A DNA stretch of 64,000 nt. Origin: Photorhabdus cinerea (GTDB lineage Bacteria; Pseudomonadota; Gammaproteobacteria; Enterobacterales; Enterobacteriaceae). Both the position numbers and the translations under genes were made by a program. The DNA is taken from the NCBI RefSeq assembly GCF_011189575.1, contig NZ_PUJW01000006.1:162221-226220 (forward strand), read 5' to 3'. Shown here piece by piece: positions 8,621 through 17,212 of this stretch. Under the pieces are notes generated by a model. The model searched no databases. It worked only from the letters and a program-made list of their open reading frames with translations, and had not been told where the DNA came from. Positions within the stretch are counted from its first letter, which is position 1. Each line of letters begins with the position of its first letter.

Positions 8621-9259
8621 ATGAACACACAATTAACTGAACTGTTGCGCCGATTGCGCAATCTGATCCGAATCGGTGTCATTACCCAAGTAGATACTAC
8701 ACGGGGCATGTGCCGGGTTATGACAGGCAATCTTGAAACCGACTGGTTGCACTGGTTGACATCCAGAGCGGGAAGTTCCCGAACATGGTGGGCGCCCAGT
8801 ATTGATGAACAGGTTTTATTGCTATCCCTTGGTGGTGACTTGACCACAGCTTTTATACTGCCTGCGATTTTTTCTGATGAGTTTCCGGCCCCTTCGGCAT
8901 CACCGGAAGCGGTGTGTATCGCTTTTCCTGATGGTGCCGTGATGGAATATGAACCGCAGACCAGCACCTTAACTGTCACAGGTATTAAGACTGCCATGAT
9001 CACCGCGTCGGCCTCCGTACATGTTACTGCACCAGAAATCACTTGTGTGGCCGGCAATCAGATCACATTGGATACACCCACCGTCATTTGCACCCACCAT
9101 CTGACTACGGGCAGTCTGGAAGTGCGAAAAAACGGCACTATGCGCGGCAATATCGTCCATGTAGGGGGTGAATTCAGTTCTAACGGGGTTGTGGTGGATT
9201 CGCACCGACACCACGGTGTGCGCTCCGGTGACAGTACATCGGGAGTCCCCATATCATGA
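8621..9259 (+). CDS. V: P2 gpV-like baseplate spike protein
   Basis: Trimeric central spike of the baseplate that punctures the host outer membrane. The ATG at 8621 gives 212 residues (P2 gpV 211), beginning MNTQLTELLRRLRNLIRIG. An OB-fold region (about residues 20-95, with WLHWLTSRAGSSRTWWAPS) is followed by the beta-helical stretch (TASASVHVTAPEITCVAG). The apex carries SHRHHGVRSGD, like the metal-binding HxH tip of P2 gpV. The stop overlaps the gene W start (ATGA). Confidence 0.95.
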   Translation: MNTQLTELLRRLRNLIRIGVITQVDTTRGMCRVMTGNLETDWLHWLTSRAGSSRTWWAPSIDEQVLLLSLGGDLTTAFILPAIFSDEFPAPSASPEAVCIAFPDGAVMEYEPQTSTLTVTGIKTAMITASASVHVTAPEITCVAGNQITLDTPTVICTHHLTTGSLEVRKNGTMRGNIVHVGGEFSSNGVVVDSHRHHGVRSGDSTSGVPIS

Positions 9260-9597
9260 TGTACCTTGGTATGAATCGACAGACGGGTGAGGCTATCAGC
9301 GATATCGCCCATGTTCGCCAGTCAGTTAGCGATATCTTGCTAACGCCGATGGGTAGCCGTATTACTCGCCGCCAATATGGTTCGTTGTTATCCGAACTGA
9401 TTGATGCGCCCCAAAATCCTGCTTTACGTCTGCAAATTATGGCTGCGTGCTATACCGCCATCCAGCGATGGGAACCCCGCATTACCCTGACCGCTATCAC
9501 TATCAATCAGGGTGAAGCCGGATACATGACTGTTGATATCAGCGGCCAATATCGGCTATCCAATGTCCCGGTTGCTTTTTCTGTGCCTGTGGGGTGA
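9256..9597 (+). CDS. W: P2 gpW-like baseplate protein
   Basis: Baseplate wedge protein of the gp25/gpW family, 113 residues against 115 in P2. Diagnostic segments are GMNRQTGEAISDIAHVRQSVSDILLTPMGSR split across the N-terminal third, and RRQYGSLLSELIDAPQNP. It starts at 9256 overlapping gpV; a second ATG follows immediately at 9259. It overlaps gene J by four bases. Confidence 0.94.
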   Translation: MMYLGMNRQTGEAISDIAHVRQSVSDILLTPMGSRITRRQYGSLLSELIDAPQNPALRLQIMAACYTAIQRWEPRITLTAITINQGEAGYMTVDISGQYRLSNVPVAFSVPVG

Positions 9598-10508
9598 TCA
9601 TGCCGACCATCGACCTTAGTCAGTTACCGCCGCCGGAGGTTGTCGAACTACTGGATTTCGAAACCCTGCTGGCTGAGCGAAAAGAAAAACTGATTTCACT
9701 GTATCCGCCAGAGCATCGCGATGCTATCACCCGCACATTGGCGCTGGAATCCGAACCCATCACCAAACTGTTGCAGGAAAACGCCTATCGGGAATTGCTC
9801 TTGCGTCAGCGCGTCAATGAGGCGGCGCGGGCGGCGATGGTGGCGTATGCCACAGGCAGCGACTTAGACCAACTGGGGGCGAATAACAATGTGCAGCGTT
9901 TGGTATTACAGCCCGCTGATAATCTCGCCATACCGCCGATCTCTGCGGTGCTGGAATCTGACGCTGATTTTCGGGTACGCATTCCGCAAGCGTTCGAGGG
10001 GTTAAGCGTCGCCGGCCCTGTTGCGTCCTATGAATACCATGCGCGTAGTGCTGACGGACGGGTTGCCGATGCATCGGTGATAAGCCCGGCACCTGCCTGT
10101 GTCACCGTCAGTATTTTGTCACGTGAGGGGAACGGCGCGGCCAGTGATGAATTGATTGCGGTCGTGAATACTGCTCTGAATGATGAGGACGTTCGTCCCG
10201 TGGCGGATCGTCTGACCGTACAGTCTGCGGAGATTGTCGATTATCAAATTGATGCCGTGCTGTACCTGTACCTAACTCCGGAATATGAGCCGATATTGCA
10301 GGCTGTGCGTGAACGGCTGGCACGTTACACTGCTGAGCAACACCGGATTGGCTGCGATATCGTGCGCAGTGCCATCTTTGCTGTCTTGCATATGCCTGGT
10401 GTTCAGCGTGTTCACCTGAAAGCTCCGGCTCAGGATGTGATTTTGGATAAAACTCAAGCGAGTTTTTGCACACGTGTGCAGGTAGTGATTGGGGGAGCGG
10501 ATGAATAA
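9594..10508 (+). CDS. J: P2 gpJ-like baseplate assembly protein
   Basis: Baseplate wedge component of the gp47/J family, 304 residues against 302 in P2. Key stretches: DLSQLPPPEVVELLDFETLL near the start, MVAYATGSDLDQLGANNNV around residue 80, and the VASYEYHARSADGRVADASV block around residue 145. It ends GADE with its stop overlapping the gpI start. Confidence 0.95.
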   Translation: MIMPTIDLSQLPPPEVVELLDFETLLAERKEKLISLYPPEHRDAITRTLALESEPITKLLQENAYRELLLRQRVNEAARAAMVAYATGSDLDQLGANNNVQRLVLQPADNLAIPPISAVLESDADFRVRIPQAFEGLSVAGPVASYEYHARSADGRVADASVISPAPACVTVSILSREGNGAASDELIAVVNTALNDEDVRPVADRLTVQSAEIVDYQIDAVLYLYLTPEYEPILQAVRERLARYTAEQHRIGCDIVRSAIFAVLHMPGVQRVHLKAPAQDVILDKTQASFCTRVQVVIGGADE

Positions 10509-11109
10509 CCGCTTGTTACCGGTCGGATCATCACTGCTGGAAGTGGCCGCCGCTGAAGCCCTCGCCAGTCTGGCAGATGTACCGGTTCCCCTTCGTGACT
10601 TGTGGAGTCCTGAGCGGTGTCCAGTGAAATTGCTCCCCTATCTGGCGTGGGCGTGGTCAGTTGATCGCTGGGATATGGACTGGCCGGAGAATACTAAACG
10701 CGAGTCAATTAAGGCGTCGATGTTTGTTCATCAGCACAAGGGAACAATAGGCGCTATCCGCCGTGTGGTGGAACCGTTCGGTTATCTCATCCGTGTTATC
10801 GAATGGTGGCAAACCAATGATGCCCCCGGCACTTTCCGATTGGATATTGGCGTCATGGAAACCGGTATCACAGCGGAAACTTATCAAGAACTAGAGCGGT
10901 TGATTTTTGATGCCAAACCCGCTTCACGGCATTTGGTCGGTATGTCTATTCAGTTGGAGACCGGCGGCGAAAATTATTGCGCGGTCACTAGTTACAGCGG
11001 TGATGTATTAACCGTTTACCCCTATATCCCGGAATTAATTACCGTCACTGGCTCTGATGTAGTAGGGGCTGGAGTGCATATTATTGATGATGTGAGGATT
11101 GAGTCATGA
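10501..11109 (+). CDS. I: P2 gpI-like tail/baseplate protein
   Basis: Baseplate protein of the tail protein I family. The ATG at 10501 (MNNRLLPVGSSLLEVAAAEAL) gives 202 residues, longer than the 176 of P2 gpI; a TTG four codons earlier is less likely. Motifs include CPVKLLPYLAWAWSVDRWDMDW and the segment KGTIGAIRRVVEPFGY. It overlaps J upstream and the tail fibre gene downstream (ATGA). Confidence 0.93.
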   Translation: MNNRLLPVGSSLLEVAAAEALASLADVPVPLRDLWSPERCPVKLLPYLAWAWSVDRWDMDWPENTKRESIKASMFVHQHKGTIGAIRRVVEPFGYLIRVIEWWQTNDAPGTFRLDIGVMETGITAETYQELERLIFDAKPASRHLVGMSIQLETGGENYCAVTSYSGDVLTVYPYIPELITVTGSDVVGAGVHIIDDVRIES

Positions 11110-12629
11110 GGACCAAATATTTTGCCCTGTTAACTCAATTGGGCGCGGATAAGCTGGCAAATGCTGCCGCGTTGGGTACCAAGATTGAAATCACCCATAT
11201 GGCTGTTGGTGATGGTGGCGGAAGCTTGCCGACACCAGATACTACACAGACTAAACTGGTTAACGAACGCCGTCGTGCGGCGATTAATGAGCTAAATGTT
11301 GATCCCAAGAATACTAACCAGATTATTGCCGAGCAGGTAATCCCCGAAAACGAGGGCGGTTGGTGGATACGGGAAATTGGCCTGTTTGATAAAGACGGTA
11401 TTTTGATTGCCGTCGGAAACTGCGCGGAGACTTACAAACCGCAGTTACAGGAAGGCGCTGGGCGTACACAGACTATTCGTATGGTCTTGATTGTCAGCAG
11501 TACCGACACAGTAACATTGAAAGTTGATCCCTCCGTGGTGCTGGCAACGCGGGAATATGTGGACGAGTCGATTCAAATTCATGTGAAGAACCCTAATCAC
11601 CCTGACGCTACGCTAAAAGATAAGGGTTTCGTTGTTTTGAGCAGCGCAGTAGATAGTAATAGTGAAATCCACGCGGCAACCCCGAAGGCGGTTAAGGCGG
11701 CGTATGACTTGGCAAATGTCGCGGACAATAACGCTAATGGCCGTGTGCCTGCTAATCGTAAAGTGAACGGGAAGGCGCTTTCCTCTGATATTTCACTGAA
11801 TGCGGGGGATATTGGGGCGTATACCGAAGGGGAAATGGATTCTCGTGTGAATGAAGTCAACATATTGGCAAATAAGGCAAACCAGAATGCGACCGATGCT
11901 AATGATAATGCTAATAGTCGATTGTCCAGGAAGGATAACGGCGCTGACATTCCTGACAGAAATGCTTTTGTGAAAAACCTCAATTTGCTGGAAACGGTGG
12001 TGTTGGCTAAAGGAGCAGTACCGAGCAACCGGAAAATCAACGGTAAGGCGTTGACCGGGGACCTTAGTTTGAGTGCTGGAGATGTGGGAGCATATACGCG
12101 AGCAGAGAGTGATAATACTTTCTTGCGTATTTCTAGCGATAAAACCGCCACCGTTGGTAGTTTACTGATTGATAGCAAAACGCCTTTTCCTGAATTGCGT
12201 TTCAAATCGAAAGATGGGTATGTAGTAGGAATTAACGGCTCAGAAGGAAAATTGTTGCATATCTATTCTAACGATTCGAGCAATCGGCGGCGTTACAATA
12301 TACTAATACCTGAGCGAAGCGGTACTCTTGCGCTACAAAATGCAGCGATAAAATCTGAAAATGGTTGGTGGCAATGCGGGGATACGGGAATAATGATTCA
12401 ATGGGTTAAAGTTGCATCCAGTCAACAGTCATGGGTAAAAGTCAATTATCCAATTTCTTTTAAAAATAAGTTCCTTGGCTATATTGCCAGTATGTCGAGT
12501 GTCAATACATCAACGGGCCACACATTAGTACGTAATGCAACACTATCGACATTTGAATATCAAGCTGGCACTCCTAACAATAATGAGAATCCAGACAGAG
12601 TTGTACATATATTATTTTGGGGGGTATAA
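11106..12629 (+). CDS. H: Phage tail fibre protein (P2 gpH-like N-terminus)
   Basis: Receptor-binding side tail fibre, 507 residues. The first 150 or so (KYFALLTQLGADKLANAAALG, then WWIREIGLFDKDG) match the conserved baseplate-attachment domain of gpH-like fibres. The middle carries two copies of the fibre repeat, NGKALSSDISLNAGDIGAY near residue 221 and NGKALTGDLSLSAGDVGAY near residue 305, separated by a coiled-coil-like linker rich in N and A. The last 90 residues (NGWWQCGDTGIMIQW to VHILFWGV) resemble gp53-like C-terminal tip domains. P2 gpH is longer, so the host-range region differs. The tail fibre assembly gene follows directly. Confidence 0.92.
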   Translation: MRTKYFALLTQLGADKLANAAALGTKIEITHMAVGDGGGSLPTPDTTQTKLVNERRRAAINELNVDPKNTNQIIAEQVIPENEGGWWIREIGLFDKDGILIAVGNCAETYKPQLQEGAGRTQTIRMVLIVSSTDTVTLKVDPSVVLATREYVDESIQIHVKNPNHPDATLKDKGFVVLSSAVDSNSEIHAATPKAVKAAYDLANVADNNANGRVPANRKVNGKALSSDISLNAGDIGAYTEGEMDSRVNEVNILANKANQNATDANDNANSRLSRKDNGADIPDRNAFVKNLNLLETVVLAKGAVPSNRKINGKALTGDLSLSAGDVGAYTRAESDNTFLRISSDKTATVGSLLIDSKTPFPELRFKSKDGYVVGINGSEGKLLHIYSNDSSNRRRYNILIPERSGTLALQNAAIKSENGWWQCGDTGIMIQWVKVASSQQSWVKVNYPISFKNKFLGYIASMSSVNTSTGHTLVRNATLSTFEYQAGTPNNNENPDRVVHILFWGV

Positions 12630-13076
12630 ATGGTTTATTTCTCCAGAAAAGAAGGCGCTTTTTATAATGAAGCTTATGAAGAATGCGTTGAAATAACAGC
12701 AGAAAAACACAATGAATTACTCGCCGGGCAATCGCGCGGTTTATCAATTGTCAGTAGTAAAGAGGGTTATCCAGTACTCATTGAACGTGCTCCGTCCGTT
12801 TATCATAAATATGATGGTGAAAAATGGATAATATCAGAAAGTGATAAAATAAAGCTTAGACAGGAACAGCAGCAACAAGCAGAACATAAGAAACAGCAAC
12901 TTATGCTCACGGTAGGTAAACAGATAGCCCCGTTACAAGATGCGGTAGATTTGGGGATGGCGAGTGATGAGGAAAAATCGCTGTTAGCCGATTTGAAAAG
13001 ATATAGGGTATTACTGAACCGCGTTGATGTTAATTTAATGCCAGATATTCATTGGCCCGAAAACCCCTCAGAATAA
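12630..13076 (+). CDS. G: Tail fibre assembly protein (gpG/Tfa-like)
   Basis: Chaperone that folds or attaches the C-terminal tip of the upstream tail fibre. It has 148 residues. The N-terminal YFSRKEGAFYNEAYEE and the C-terminal QDAVDLGMASDEEKSLLADLKRYRVLLNRVD split across the last 50 residues are characteristic of the Tfa/caudovirales fibre assembly family. A Q-rich helix (residues about 75-95) links them. It starts immediately after the fibre stop codon and presumably co-evolves with it. Confidence 0.92.
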   Translation: MVYFSRKEGAFYNEAYEECVEITAEKHNELLAGQSRGLSIVSSKEGYPVLIERAPSVYHKYDGEKWIISESDKIKLRQEQQQQAEHKKQQLMLTVGKQIAPLQDAVDLGMASDEEKSLLADLKRYRVLLNRVDVNLMPDIHWPENPSE

Positions 13077-13081
13077 TGGAA

Positions 13082-13122
13082 TCAGAGCCGCAGTAGTTTA
13101 GTTCTTATTTGAGCGGCTCTGA
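13082..13122. repeat. Perfect 10-bp inverted repeat after tail fibre assembly gene
   Basis: TCAGAGCCGC and GCGGCTCTGA form a perfect 10-bp stem around a 21-base loop, 5 bases after the G stop codon. It could terminate transcription of the V-to-G operon, although no T-run follows. A recombination site of the fibre-switching type is an alternative, but no invertase gene is visible here. The rest of the 300-base gap (to 13376) shows only a weak late-promoter-like site. Confidence 0.6.
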
Positions 13123-13287
13123 CTATTCGATATCGGGAGCCTGTGAGGTATCTACTCTATTTCTGCAACGTCTTCTATTTTAAGTTTCATAGTGCGTAAT
13201 GTAACGACTGAATATTTTAATTCGATGACGTCTTATTAATTGCTCAGGGGGTAGATGTTCTTGTGACTTTTTTGATATCCTCCACTT

Positions 13288-13305
13288 TGTGCTATCCCTG
13301 ATACT
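13288..13305 (+). promoter_or_regulatory. Weak candidate Ogr-type site upstream of FI
   Basis: TGT-N12-ACT matches five of the six defined positions of the late activator site and lies about 80 bases upstream of the sheath gene start, where P2 has promoter PF. The evidence is position plus an imperfect match only. Confidence 0.3.
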
Positions 13306-13376
13306 TACCCAATCAACTGAATTTTATTGTCACAGCGATCACCATAGTGAAATCATCATTACGGGAGTCTTTCGCT

Positions 13377-14549
13377 ATGGCACAAGATTATCATCATGGC
13401 GTCCGCGTGCAGGAAATCAACGAGGGCACGCGCACCATTACCACTGTCAGCACCGCTATTGTCGGGCTAGTCTGCACAGCGGATGATGCTGACACCAAAA
13501 CTTTTCCCTTGAACATGCCAGTCTTGTTAACCGACGTTCTGACTGCCAGTAGTAAGGCTGGAAAAACGGGCACACTGTCCCATGCTCTGCGAGCGATTGC
13601 CGACCAGTCCAAACCCGTGACTGTTGTTGTGCGTGTGGCTCAAGGGGAAACCGAAGTCGAAACCACGTCGAATATCATTGGCGGTGTTACCGACGAAGGC
13701 AAAAAAACGGGAATGCAGGCGCTGCTTGCGGCACAAGGTCAGCTCGGCATCAAACCGCGTATTTTGGGGGCGCCCGGTCATGATACCCAACTCGTTGTAA
13801 CAGCCCTTGCCGACATCGCTCAAAAGCTGCGGGCAATGGCTTATGTCAATGCTTACGGCTGCAAGACCATTGCCGACGCTATCAAATACCGCAACAATTT
13901 TAACCAGCGCGAACTGATGTTGATTTGGCCGGACTTCCTCAGTTGGGATACGGTCAAAAATAGTGAGTCTATCGCATACGTAACGGCTCGTGCGCTGGGC
14001 CTGCGTGCCAAAATTGACGAGGAAACCGGTTGGCACAAAACCTTGTCCAACGTTGGTGTCAATGGTGTGACAGGGATTTCTGCCGATGTCTTTTGGGATT
14101 TGCAGGATGTTGCCACCGATGCCAACCTGCTTAACCAGAACGCCGTTACGACCTTGATCCGCAAGGACGGTTTTCGCTTCTGGGGTTCCCGCACCTGTTC
14201 GGATGATCCACTGTTTCAGTTCGAAAGTTACACACGCACGGCGCAGGTACTGGCCGACACGATGGCTGATGCGCATATGTGGGCGACTGACAAGCCACTG
14301 ACACCTTCTCTGGTACGCGACATTATCGAAGGTATTAATGCCAAGCTGCGCGAACTGAAATCCAATGGTTACCTGATCGACGGTCAGTGCTGGTATGACG
14401 ACAGTGTTAACACCAAGGACACCCTGAAAGCAGGCAAACTGTTCATTGATTACAACTACACGCCGATCCCGCCATTGGAAAACCTGCTGTTGCGCCAGCG
14501 CATCACTGACCAGTACCTGATGAATTTCGCCAACAGCATTAACAGCTAA
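13377..14549 (+). CDS. FI: P2 gpFI-like contractile tail sheath protein
   Basis: Major tail sheath subunit that contracts during infection. The ATG at 13377 (MAQDYHHGVRVQEINEGTRT) gives 390 residues against 396 in P2. Landmarks are the N-terminal DYHHGVRV motif, TVVVRVAQG near residue 85, and GFRFWGSRTCSDDP near residue 265. It is the first gene of the FI-FII-E-T cluster. Confidence 0.96.
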   Translation: MAQDYHHGVRVQEINEGTRTITTVSTAIVGLVCTADDADTKTFPLNMPVLLTDVLTASSKAGKTGTLSHALRAIADQSKPVTVVVRVAQGETEVETTSNIIGGVTDEGKKTGMQALLAAQGQLGIKPRILGAPGHDTQLVVTALADIAQKLRAMAYVNAYGCKTIADAIKYRNNFNQRELMLIWPDFLSWDTVKNSESIAYVTARALGLRAKIDEETGWHKTLSNVGVNGVTGISADVFWDLQDVATDANLLNQNAVTTLIRKDGFRFWGSRTCSDDPLFQFESYTRTAQVLADTMADAHMWATDKPLTPSLVRDIIEGINAKLRELKSNGYLIDGQCWYDDSVNTKDTLKAGKLFIDYNYTPIPPLENLLLRQRITDQYLMNFANSINS

Positions 14550-14559
14550 GGGGCTACTC

Positions 14560-15075
14560 GTGGCATTACCTCGTAAACTCAAATACCTGAATTTGTTCAA
14601 TGATGGCAATAATTACATCGGTGTTGTGGAAGAAATGATGCTTCCTAAACTGAGCCGTAAGCTCGAAGCCTATCGCGGCGGTGGCATGAATGGTACCGCC
14701 TCGGTGGACTTGGGGCTGGATGATGGCGCACTGGATACCGAATTTACCTTGGGCGGCGTGGAAGCCCAACTTTACCGCCAATGGGGCATTGAGAAAGTGG
14801 ACGGTGTTTCTCTGCGCTTTAACGGCTCCTTTCAGCGTGATGATACCAGGGAAGTGATTGCGGTCGAAGTCGTGATGCGTGGCCGCTTTTCGGAGTTTGA
14901 CCACGGCAGCTATAAACAGGGCGACAACAGCCAGACCAAAGTCAGCGCCAAAAACACCTACTTCAAACTGACGTGGGACGGAGAAGTCCTGATCGAAATC
15001 GACACCGTTAATATGGTGGAAATCGTTGGTGGTGTTGACCGTCTGGAAGCCCACCGACGCGCCATCGGTTTGTAA
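14560..15075 (+). CDS. FII: P2 gpFII-like tail tube protein
   Basis: Tail tube (core) protein, 171 residues against 172 in P2 gpFII. It begins at a GTG with MALPRKLKYLNLFNDGNNY and contains LSRKLEAYRGGGMNG and the YKQGDNSQTKVSAKNTYFKL block near the C-terminus, all characteristic. It lies 10 bases after the sheath gene. Confidence 0.95.
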   Translation: MALPRKLKYLNLFNDGNNYIGVVEEMMLPKLSRKLEAYRGGGMNGTASVDLGLDDGALDTEFTLGGVEAQLYRQWGIEKVDGVSLRFNGSFQRDDTREVIAVEVVMRGRFSEFDHGSYKQGDNSQTKVSAKNTYFKLTWDGEVLIEIDTVNMVEIVGGVDRLEAHRRAIGL

Positions 15076-15120
15076 CAATTGAACGCTTATCATCTATAAA
15101 TCACTATAGGAACATTCACC

Positions 15121-15438
15121 ATGATTGAACAAACCCCTGTTGCCCAGCCGGAACACGCTACAGTGACACTGGAAGAACCTATTACCCGTGGTGCAACCAC
15201 CATCAGCGACGTCGTTGTGCGTAAGCCCAACAGTGGCGCACTGCGTGGTGTCCGCTTGCAGGCCCTGATGGAAATGGACGTTGATTCTATGATGTTGGTG
15301 TTGCCTCGTGTCACCGCGCCGGCACTGACCAAAAATGATTTGTTGCTGATGTCGCCAGGTGATCTGATTAACCTCAGCATTGAGGTGGTCAATTTTTTGC
15401 TGCCGAAGTCGGTGAAGTCCGATTTCCAGCATCAATAA
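15121..15438 (+). CDS. E: P2 gpE-like tail assembly protein (unshifted product)
   Basis: Tail tape-measure chaperone analogue of lambda gpG. The zero-frame product is 105 residues, against 91 in P2 gpE. It contains LEEPITRGATTISDVVVRKP and MSPGDLINLSIEVVNF. The codons AAT TTT TTG at 15391-15399 contain a T6G slippery heptamer that permits a -1 shift into the E' frame. Confidence 0.9.
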   Translation: MIEQTPVAQPEHATVTLEEPITRGATTISDVVVRKPNSGALRGVRLQALMEMDVDSMMLVLPRVTAPALTKNDLLLMSPGDLINLSIEVVNFLLPKSVKSDFQHQ

Positions 15439-15572
15439 CCGTTGATGAACTGGTGGCAGATATTGCCACCGTGTTTCACTGGTCGCCTGCTGTGGCAACT
15501 GAGATGGGCCTGCCTGAATTGTTGGCATGGCGTTACCGGGCCATGAAACGGAGTGGGGCCGATAATGAGTGA
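15121..15572 (+). CDS. E': E+E' fusion made by programmed -1 frameshift
   Basis: Extended tail assembly chaperone, analogous to lambda gpGT. At T TTT TTG (15393-15399) the ribosome can slip back one base; reading then continues AAEVGEVRFPASITVDELVA to a TGA at 15570-15572. The fusion is 150 residues, against about 142 for P2 E+E'. The E' part (VFHWSPAVATEMGLPELLAWRYRAM) resembles other phage GT-type extensions. The T start codon lies inside the E' end. Frameshifting at this heptamer is established for P2; here it is inferred. Confidence 0.85.
15393..15399 (+). promoter_or_regulatory. T6G slippery heptamer for -1 frameshifting
   Basis: The heptamer is phased as T TTT TTG relative to the E frame, the arrangement needed for tandem -1 slippage and the same as in P2 gene E. 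No RNA structure downstream was computed. Confidence 0.85.
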
Positions 15573-16914
15573 CCGAAACTTACGCCTGCAAGTTATCTTG
15601 AATGCCGTTGATAAAATTACCCGTCCTTTTAAGAGTGCGCAGGCTTCTAACAAACGGCTGGCTGAAACCCTTCGCCAGTCGCGCCAGCAACTCCGGGAAC
15701 TGAACCAGCAGGCCGGACGGATCGATGGTTTTCGCAAGGTAAAGCGCCAATTGCTAGAAACCCGGCAGGCTTACCGCAGCGCTACCGAGCGTGTGGCAGC
15801 ACTGAACTGTGAAATTAACGCCAGTCAGAACCCGACACAGGCCCAAATCAACCAGCTACAGCGGGCAAAAAACGCAGCTAGGCAGTTCGAGGAAAAAAAT
15901 CAATCCCTGAGTCAGTCCCTGCAACGTCAGCGTGATGCCTTGTGCGCCAGCAGTATCTCAACTAACCAGCTTGGACAGGCGCAGAGACGGATAAACGCGG
16001 ACATCAACCACACAACCAGTATGCTCCAGCAACAGGAGCAGCAGCTTGGGCGTTTGAGACAGCAGGAACAACGGTTGGCTAATACCCGCTCTCGCTACCA
16101 AAAAATGAAAGATGTGCGTAACCAAATGACGGCAACCGGTGCTGCGGCAACGGCAGCGGGTGTTGGTGCGCTCTATGGCGCTAAACGGGTGATGATGCCG
16201 GGTTATGACTTTGACGTGGGGATGTCGAAGGTGCAAGCGCTGACCCGTTTGGATAAGCATTCTCCCGAACTAAAAAAATTGCAGGAGCAGGCGCGGCACT
16301 TAGGCGCAACAACGGCATTCTCCGCCAATCAGGTCGCGCAGGGACAGAGTTTTTATGCAATGGCCGGCTTTACTCCAGACCAGATACGATCAGCCATGCC
16401 TGGTACATTGGCGATGTCATTGGCGGGTGATACCGATTTGGCCGCGACGGCGGACATTGGTTCCAATATCCTGACGGGTTTTAAGCTGAAATCCGAAGAA
16501 ATGGAACGGGTGAGTGATGTACTAGTGGGTGCCTTTACTCGTTCTAACACTAATCTGATGATGCTGGGTGACACCATGAAGTATGTTGCCCCTGTAGCGG
16601 CAGGCTTAGGGGTTGATATTGAAACCGCCGCTGCGGCGACGGGTAAACTCGGTGATGCCGGTATTCAGGGTAGTATGGCGGGTACCTCCCTAAGATCCAT
16701 TTTAGGACGACTGGCTGAACCGCCCGCCACCGCAGCGAAAGCGTTGGCAAAACTGAACATTCAGACTAAGGATGCCAAGGGCAATCTCCGCGCTTTGCCG
16801 GATATTCTGACTGAGCTGGACAAGAAAACTACCAAAATGGGTAACGCCCAGCGTGCCGGCATTTTCAAAGCTATTGCCGGGGAGGAAGCCTTTTCCGCTC
16901 TGTCGGTATTTTAA
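15565..16914 (+). pseudogene. T: Truncated P2 gpT-like tail tape measure protein
   Basis: Tape measure protein that sets tail length. Only 449 residues remain, against about 815 in P2 gpT. The N-terminal coiled coil (residues about 30-195, rich in Q, R and L) leads into the conserved tape-measure core: YDFDVGMSKVQALTRL, ATTAFSANQVAQGQSFYAMAG in two parts, and MAGTSLRSILGRLAEPP. The frame ends abruptly at AGEEAFSALSVF and a TAA. The sequence after about 16908 no longer resembles phage tail DNA, so the 3' half has been lost. Tail genes U and D that should follow are absent. I start at the ATG at 15565 (MSDRNLRLQVILNAV), which overlaps the end of E'. Confidence 0.9.
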
Positions 16915-17092
16915 GGGACATCTCAGGATTCGGAAAATAAAGCACGTTAATTCGGCAACAGTGGTCGTAGTGGTCTATGCTGTTGCGCCAGAGGTAATCC
17001 CCAGCTAGGTTGATATGCTCCTACCCCAGCGATAACAGATACTGCAATAGTGACTTATCGAGGGTACTTTCCTGTTCGGCCTTGATAAATGA
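16909..17092. other. Unassigned junction sequence after truncated tape measure gene
   Basis: About 180 bases of no recognised origin begin with AAGGGACATCTCAGG directly at the tape-measure breakpoint, which could be the terminus of an unidentified element. The last 71 bases (17023-17093) are copy A of the direct repeat described separately. No credible gene is seen. Confidence 0.5.
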
Positions 17093-17093
17093 A
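17023..17093. repeat. 71-nt direct repeat, copy A
   Basis: The sequence from ACCCCAGCGATAACAG to the end of TTGATAAATGA plus one A recurs at 18111-18181 with a single substitution (GGGTAC against GGATAC). It abuts the group II intron fragment on its right. Identity of the repeat is unknown; the two copies bracket the intron fragment and hicAB. Confidence 0.9.
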
Positions 17094-17212
17094 GATGGTT
17101 CAACCGTAAAGGTGGTCGTCGCCAACTGACGTGGAAAAAGCTGAATCTGATCCTGAAAATGATGGGTTATCCAACGAAATGGAAAACCCGATCAATATTC
17201 AGGGCTCGCTGA
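17093..17212 (+). pseudogene. C-terminal remnant of a group II intron reverse transcriptase/maturase
   Basis: A 39-codon fragment reads RWFNRKGGRRQLTWKKLNLI and on to a TGA, and matches in style the extreme C-terminal (maturase/GIIM-adjacent) part of intron-encoded proteins, where an xRWFNRK..GRRxLTW motif precedes the stop. A stop codon lies immediately upstream in frame, and all of the polymerase domain is missing. Intron domains V and VI follow directly, supporting the call. Confidence 0.7.

Noticed and set aside
11597..12205. Leftward 202-codon frame opposite the tail fibre
   Set aside because: It is a low-complexity mirror of the fibre repeats, with no ribosome site and no family resemblance.
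13527..14609. Long leftward open frame (about 360 codons) opposite the tail sheath gene
   Set aside because: It lies fully antisense to FI and part of FII, which have strong family matches; its composition follows from the sense codons.
17020..17200. Leftward frame through repeat copy A ending ...LLQYLLSLG
   Set aside because: It reads antisense across the intron remnant and the repeat, and has no start or known relative; probably incidental.
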